From Vidua macroura (Eukaryota > Chordata > Aves > Passeriformes > Viduidae): DNA of 64,000 bases. Where the stretch lies: the NCBI RefSeq assembly GCF_024509145.1, contig NC_071580.1:26588501-26652500 (forward strand), read 5' to 3'. A program made the translations under genes and the position numbers. Below, piece after piece: positions 59,027 to 64,000 of this stretch. How positions within the stretch are numbered: position 1 is the stretch's first letter; every line of letters begins with the position of its first letter. The notes beneath the pieces are model-generated. The model had not been told where the DNA came from, did no database searches, and saw nothing but the letters and a program-made list of their open reading frames with translations.

Positions 59027-59664
59027 TGAAACGATACGCGGAAGAAATCAATAGACTCCATAACCTGGGGTAGTTATGAAGTGGGTACGTATGTCAGCGC
59101 CCGGCACAAGTGAGATAGCTCTCCAAAACTTGTGCCCCGAGCCTCAGTCTGACCCACACTTTTATTCTTAAAGACGTTCCATATGCAATACATTGCACAA
59201 CTTTTTCATGCATATTCCACCCCTGGCCCCGCCTGTCCTCGCTTCTCATGCGAAGTAAGTCCACGCCCTTCTGGGCCTGCGTGGTTTGCTGTGGTGGTCG
59301 TACGGGGGTCTCTTGGTGGTCCTGAGGCTGAAGATTGTGGTCTTCCTCATGATTGAACTTTTGAACTTTTCCTCTCTGCGCGTGCGCTTTTGGTCCTTTG
59401 GTGCTTATCTGAGTACGTCTGTCAGTCTTGATAGGCTTGGAGACAGAGGAGCTTCTTTATTTTAATTCAGAAGGAAAGGGTTCTTTCCTTCTTCTGGTAT
59501 TGTTCTTTATGCAAGAAGCTTCAGAAATTTGCATTTTCCTTTGCCCTTTGTATTAGGCAGAGGTTTCTTAAGCAAAAGGTTGAAAATTCAACACATAACT
59601 CTACAAGCTAAATTAGAAATGCTTAATTCATTTTGTTAACCTAACTCTAAAAATCACTATTTCA
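59027..59664 (-). repeat. LTR-A5, 638 bp (true 5' LTR, unit 3)
   Basis: Contains the 15-bp insert and 5'-type variants throughout. Followed by CCTC and satellite. AATAAA (minus) at 59161-59166. Confidence 0.93.
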
Positions 59665-62600
59665 CCTCGAGAGCTGTCACAGAGCAGAAAGGAGCTGAGA
59701 TGCTGAAAAGCAGCAAAGCTGAACTGCCTGCCTCAGCTTCAGCAGTGTGTAATTGACTGAAGGCGAAAAACCAAGCAGCAGAGCAGCGGGCTTCTGTGCG
59801 CACTGAAGGCAATTGCAAGAATCCAGCAGCTGCTCCTTGCCAAGCACAGTCAGCTGCCTGTGTTCTTGCTTCTTGACCAACTCACAGTTGCCTTTCTTTT
59901 CAACAGCTGCCACCGTGTTCTCTGCATCTCGGAGCCTCTGGGGAGCAACAAGAATTTCCAAGGTGGGATGTAGTAGGACTACGTCAAAACACAGGAAAAT
60001 TGTCCTGGAACACCTCCCATTGGCATGCCAAGATTGAATTCAACAGGCTGGAGAGCAGCAGCCACCGTCCTGCAGCTGTCTGCGAGCTTCGCACACAAGC
60101 CGGCTTCTTCGCGGCTTCGTTCTTCGCCTCTTGCAAGCTACCGCGATCTCCGGCTGCCGGAGGCCAAGAAGCGGCAACTTCGCGCACAGATGACTGGAGC
60201 GGCAGCGGTGCGCTCCGAAGCGCCGCTTTTGCCGAAAGACGCCGGGAAGCGGCACTTGCTTTCGGCCAGCTGCGGAGCTGCGTATTCTGCCTCTCTAGTC
60301 GCCTACATCTTAGCGAAAAGCTTTTCCGCTCCAGTTCTCAAGGAGAAAGTGTACCAGCACTGCTCACTTAGCCCGACCTTGCCAGGAAATAAGATTTGCT
60401 GCACATTCCAAGGACACTGCATTTTCCTGGGCAAGCTGCAACCTGCTGGCAGATGGCCGTGCTCTCTGCCCACTCCTGCCCAGCTCTGGGTAGTAGCGGG
60501 CACGTTGCAGCCTGGCGAAGGCAAGAAACCTCGAGAGCTGTCACAGAGCAGAAGGGCAGCTGAGATGCTGAAAAGCAGCAAAGCTGAACAGCCTGCCTCA
60601 ACTTCAGCAGTGTGTAATTGACTGAAGGCGAAAAACCAAGCAGCAGAGCAGCGGGCTTCTGTGCGCACTGAAGGCAATTGCAAGAATCCAGCAGCTGCTC
60701 CTCGCCAAGCACAGTCAACTGCCTAGGTTCTTGCTTCTTGACCAACTCACAGTTGCCTTTCTTGTCAGCAGCTGCCACCGTGTTCTCTGCATCTCGGAGC
60801 CTCAGGGGAGCAACAAGGATTTCCAAGGTGGGATGTAGTAGGACTACGTCAAAACACAGGAAAATTGTCCTGGAACACCTTCCACTCGCATGCCAAGATT
60901 GAATTCAACAGGCTGGAGAGCAGCAGCCACCGTCCTGCAGCTGTCTGCGAGCTTCGCACACAAGCCGGCTTCTTCGCGGCTTCGTTCTTTGCCTCTTGCA
61001 AGCTACCGCGATCTCCGGCTGCCGGAGGCCAAGAAGCGGCAACTTCGCGCACAGATGACTGGAGCGGCAGCGGTGCGCTCCGAAGCGCCGCTTTTGCCGA
61101 AAGACGCCGGGAAGCGGCACTTGCTTTCGGCCAGCTGCGGAGCTGCGTATTCTGCCTCTCTAGTCGCCTACATCTTAGCGAAAAGCTTTTCCGCTCCAGT
61201 TCTCAAGGAGAAAGTGTACCAGCACTGCTCACTTAGCCCGACCTTGCCAGGAAATGAGATTTGCTGCACATTCCAAGGACACTGCATTTTCCTGGGCAAG
61301 CTGCAACCTGCTGGCAGATGGCCGTGCTCTCTGCCCACTCCTGCCCAGCTCTGGGTAGTAGCGGGCACGTTGCAGCCTGGCGAAGGCAAGAAACCTGGAG
61401 AGCTGTCACAGAGCAGAAGGGCAGCTGAGATGCTGAAAAGCAGCAAAGCTGAACTGCCTGCCTCAACTTCAGCAGTGTGTAATTGACTGAAGGCGAAAAA
61501 CCAAGCAGCAGAGCAGCGGGCTTCTGTGCGCACTGAAGGCAATTGCAAGAATCCAGCAGCTGCTCCTCGCCAAGCACAGTCAACTGCCTAGGTTCTTGCT
61601 TCTTGACCAACTCACAGTTGCCTTTCTTTTCAGCAGCTGCCACCGTGTTCTCTGCATCTCGGAGCCTCTGGGGAGCAACAAGGATTTCCAAGGTGGGATG
61701 TAGTAGGACTACGTCAAAACACAGGAAAATTGTCCTGGAACACCTTCCACTCGCATGCCAAGATTGAATTCAACAGGCTGGAGAGCAGCAGCCACCGTCC
61801 TGCAGCTGTCTGCGAGCTTCGCACACAAGCCGGCTTCTTCGCGGCTTCGTTCTTCGCCTCTTGCAAGCTACCGCGATCTCCGGCTGCCGGAGGCGAAGAA
61901 GCGGCAACTTCGCGCACAGATGACTGGAGCGGCAGCGGTGCGCTCCGAAGCGCCGCTTTTGCCGAAAGACGCCGGGAAGCGGCACTTGCTTTCGGCCAGC
62001 TGCGGAGCTCCGTATTCTGCCTCTCTAGTCGCCTACATCTTAGCGAAAAGCTTTTCCGCTCCAGTTCTCAAGGAGAAAGTGTACCAGCACTGCTCACTTA
62101 GCCCGACCTTGCCAGGAAATAAGATTTGCTGCACATTCCAAGGACACTGCATTTTCCTGGGCAAGCTGCAACCTGCTGGCAGATGGCCGTGCTCTCTGCC
62201 CACTCCTGCCCAGCTCTGGGTAGTAGCGGGCACGTTGCAGCCTGGCGAAGGCAAGAAACCTCGAGAGCTGTCACAGAGCAGAAGGGCAGCTGAGATGCTG
62301 AAAAGCAGCAAAGCTGAACAGCCTGCCTCAACTTCAGCAGTGTGTAATTGACTGAAGGCGAAAAACCAAGCAGCAGAGCAGCGGGCTTCTGTGCGCACTG
62401 AAGGCAATTGCAAGAATCCAGCAGCTGCTCCTCGCCAAGCACAGTCAACTGCCTAGGTTCTTGCTTCTTGACCAACTCACAGTTGCCTTTCTTTTCAGCA
62501 GCTGCCACCGTGTTCTCTGCATCTCGGAGCCTCTGGGGAGCAACAAGGATTTCCAAGGTGGGATGTAGTAGGACTACGTCAAAACACAGGAAAATTGTCC

Positions 62601-64000
62601 TGGAACACCTTCCACTCGCATGCCAAGATTGAATTCAACAGGCTGGAGAGCAGCAGCCACCGTCCTGCAGCTGTCTGCGAGCTTCGCACACAAGCCGGCT
62701 TCTTCGCGGCTTCGTTCTTCGCCTCTTGCAAGCTACCGCGATCTCCGGCTGCCGGAGGCCAAGAAGCGGCAACTTCGCGCACAGATGACTGGAGCGGCAG
62801 CGGTGCGCTCCGAAGCGCCGCTTTTGCCGAAAGACGCCGGGAAGCGGCACTTGCTTTCGGCCAGCTGCGGAGCTCCGTATTCTGCCTCTCTAGTCGCCTA
62901 CATCTTAGCGAAAAGCTTTTCCGCTCCAGTTCTCAAGGAGAAAGTGTACCAGCACTGCTCACTTAGCCCGACCTTGCCAGGAAATAAGATTTGCTGCACA
63001 TTCCAAGGACACTGCATTTTCCTGGGCAAGCTGCAACCTGCTGGCAGATGGCCGTGCTCTCTGCCCACTCCTGCCCAGCTCTGGGTAGTAGCGGGCACGT
63101 TGCAGCCTGGCGAAGGCAAGAAACCTCGAGAGCTGTCACAGAGCAGAAGGGCAGCTGAGATGCTGAAAAGCAGCAAAGCTGAACAGCCTGCCTCAACTTC
63201 AGCAGTGTGTAATTGACTGAAGGCGAAAAACCAAGCAGCAGAGCAGCGGGCTTCTGTGCGCACTGAAGGCAATTGCAAGAATCCAGCAGCTGCTCCTCGC
63301 CAAGCACAGTCAACTGCCTAGGTTCTTGCTTCTTGACCAACTCACAGTTGCCTTTCTTTTCAGCAGCTGCCACCGTGTTCTCTGCATCTCGGAGCCTCTG
63401 GGGAGCAACAAGGATTTCCAAGGTGGGATGTAGTAGGACTACGTCAAAACACAGGAAAATTGTCCTGGAACACCTTCCACTCGCATGCCAAGATTGAATT
63501 CAACAGGCTGGAGAGCAGCAGCCACCGTCCTGCAGCTGTCTGCGAGCTTCGCACACAAGCCGGCTTCTTCGCGGCTTCGTTCTTCGCCTCTTGCAAGCTA
63601 CCGCGATCTCCGGCTGCCGGAGGCCAAGAAGCGGCAACTTCGCGCACAGATGACTGGAGCGGCAGCGGTGCGCTCCGAAGCGCCGCTTTTGCCGAAAGAC
63701 GCCGGGAAGCGGCACTTGCTTTCGGCCAGCTGCGGAGCTCCGTATTCTGCCTCTCTAGTCGCCTACATCTTAGCGAAAAGCTTTTCCGCTCCAGTTCTCA
63801 AGGAGAAAGTGTACCAGCACTGCTCACTTAGCCCGACCTTGCCAGGAAATGAGATTTGCTGCACATTCCAAGGACACTGCATTTTCCTGGGCAAGCTGCA
63901 ACCTGCTGGCAGATGGCCGTGCTCTCTGCCCACTCCTGCCCAGCTCTGGGTAGTAGCGGGCACGTTGCAGCCTGGCGAAGGCAAGAAACCTGGAGAGCTG
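59665..64000. repeat. Satellite array 2: five monomers plus 12 bp, running off the window
   Basis: Boundaries at 59665, 60529, 61394, 62259, 63124 and 63989. The CTCGAG/CTGGAG order (c, c, g, c, c, g) repeats that of array 1. The third monomer differs from its array 1 counterpart by ggaggcGaag, a variant otherwise seen only in the last monomer of array 1. Confidence 0.95.

Larger units (their letters stand above)
32875..59664. repeat. One full 26,790-bp higher-order period (satellite block plus composite provirus)
   Basis: The satellite start at 32875 and the satellite start at 59665 are 26,790 bp apart. The same offset links env, pol, gag, LTR-B6/B9, leaders and LTR-A3/A5 on the left, and the first five monomers on the right. 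8,652 bp are satellite and 18,138 bp composite provirus. Confidence 0.9.
41527..59664 (-). mobile_element. Complete composite provirus, ERV-A with nested ERV-B tandem (unit 3)
   Basis: The 18,138 bp between two 4-bp duplications contain LTR-A4, pol-A, LTR-B7 / B#4 / LTR-B8 / B#5 / LTR-B9, the leader and LTR-A5. This is the only copy in the window with a true 3' LTR-A and a true 5' LTR-A both bordering satellite, so it best represents the original integration. Confidence 0.92.

Overview
The window is vertebrate genomic DNA and contains no bacterial-type operons, no intact host gene, no tRNA or rRNA gene and no CRISPR array. It consists almost entirely of two endogenous retrovirus (ERV) families and one tandem satellite. 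I call the families ERV-A and ERV-B. Both lie on the minus strand, so each 3' LTR is at the lower coordinate. A bird is the likeliest host, because the ERV-B Gag-like and Env-like proteins resemble avian ERV proteins. That is a family-level impression which no search has tested. A heterochromatic or sex-limited (W-like) location would fit the density of ERVs and satellite, but this is a guess.

ERV-A has LTRs of 623 or 638 bp, TG...CA ends and 4.6 kb of internal sequence. It carries a broken gammaretrovirus-like pol, an untranslated leader, no recognisable gag and no env. ERV-B has 868 bp LTRs, about 4.82 kb of internal sequence and a serine-tRNA-type primer binding site. It carries a broken gag-like gene, a pol remnant (RT connection plus RNase H, with no YXDD motif or integrase) and a broken env. 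ERV-B sits inside ERV-A, flanked by the 5-bp duplication GCCTC. ERV-A sits inside an 865-bp satellite, flanked by the 4-bp duplication CCTC. The order of events is therefore satellite, then ERV-A, then ERV-B, then amplification of the whole block.

Layout: 1-2927 is the end of one unit (ERV-B internal, LTR-B1, ERV-A leader). 2928-20428 is unit 1 (LTR-A1, pol-A, then LTR-B / B#1 / LTR-B / B#2 / LTR-B, leader). 20429-32874 is unit 2 (LTR-A2, pol-A, LTR-B / B#3 / LTR-B, leader, LTR-A3). 32875-41526 is ten satellite monomers. 41527-59664 is unit 3 (LTR-A4, pol-A, LTR-B / B#4 / LTR-B / B#5 / LTR-B, leader, LTR-A5). 59665-64000 is five satellite monomers plus 12 bp. One period of satellite block plus composite provirus is 26,790 bp, and the right ends of units 2 and 3 align at exactly that offset.

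The main novelty is structural. This is a three-level higher-order repeat: satellite, provirus, and provirus within provirus. Both nested proviruses have formed LTR-sharing tandems. The shared LTR-A copies are clean recombinants of the 5' and 3' LTRs, so the crossover can be read from the sequence. No coding unit looks functional, although two ERV-B copies keep a 173-codon gag-like frame that the other copies have lost.
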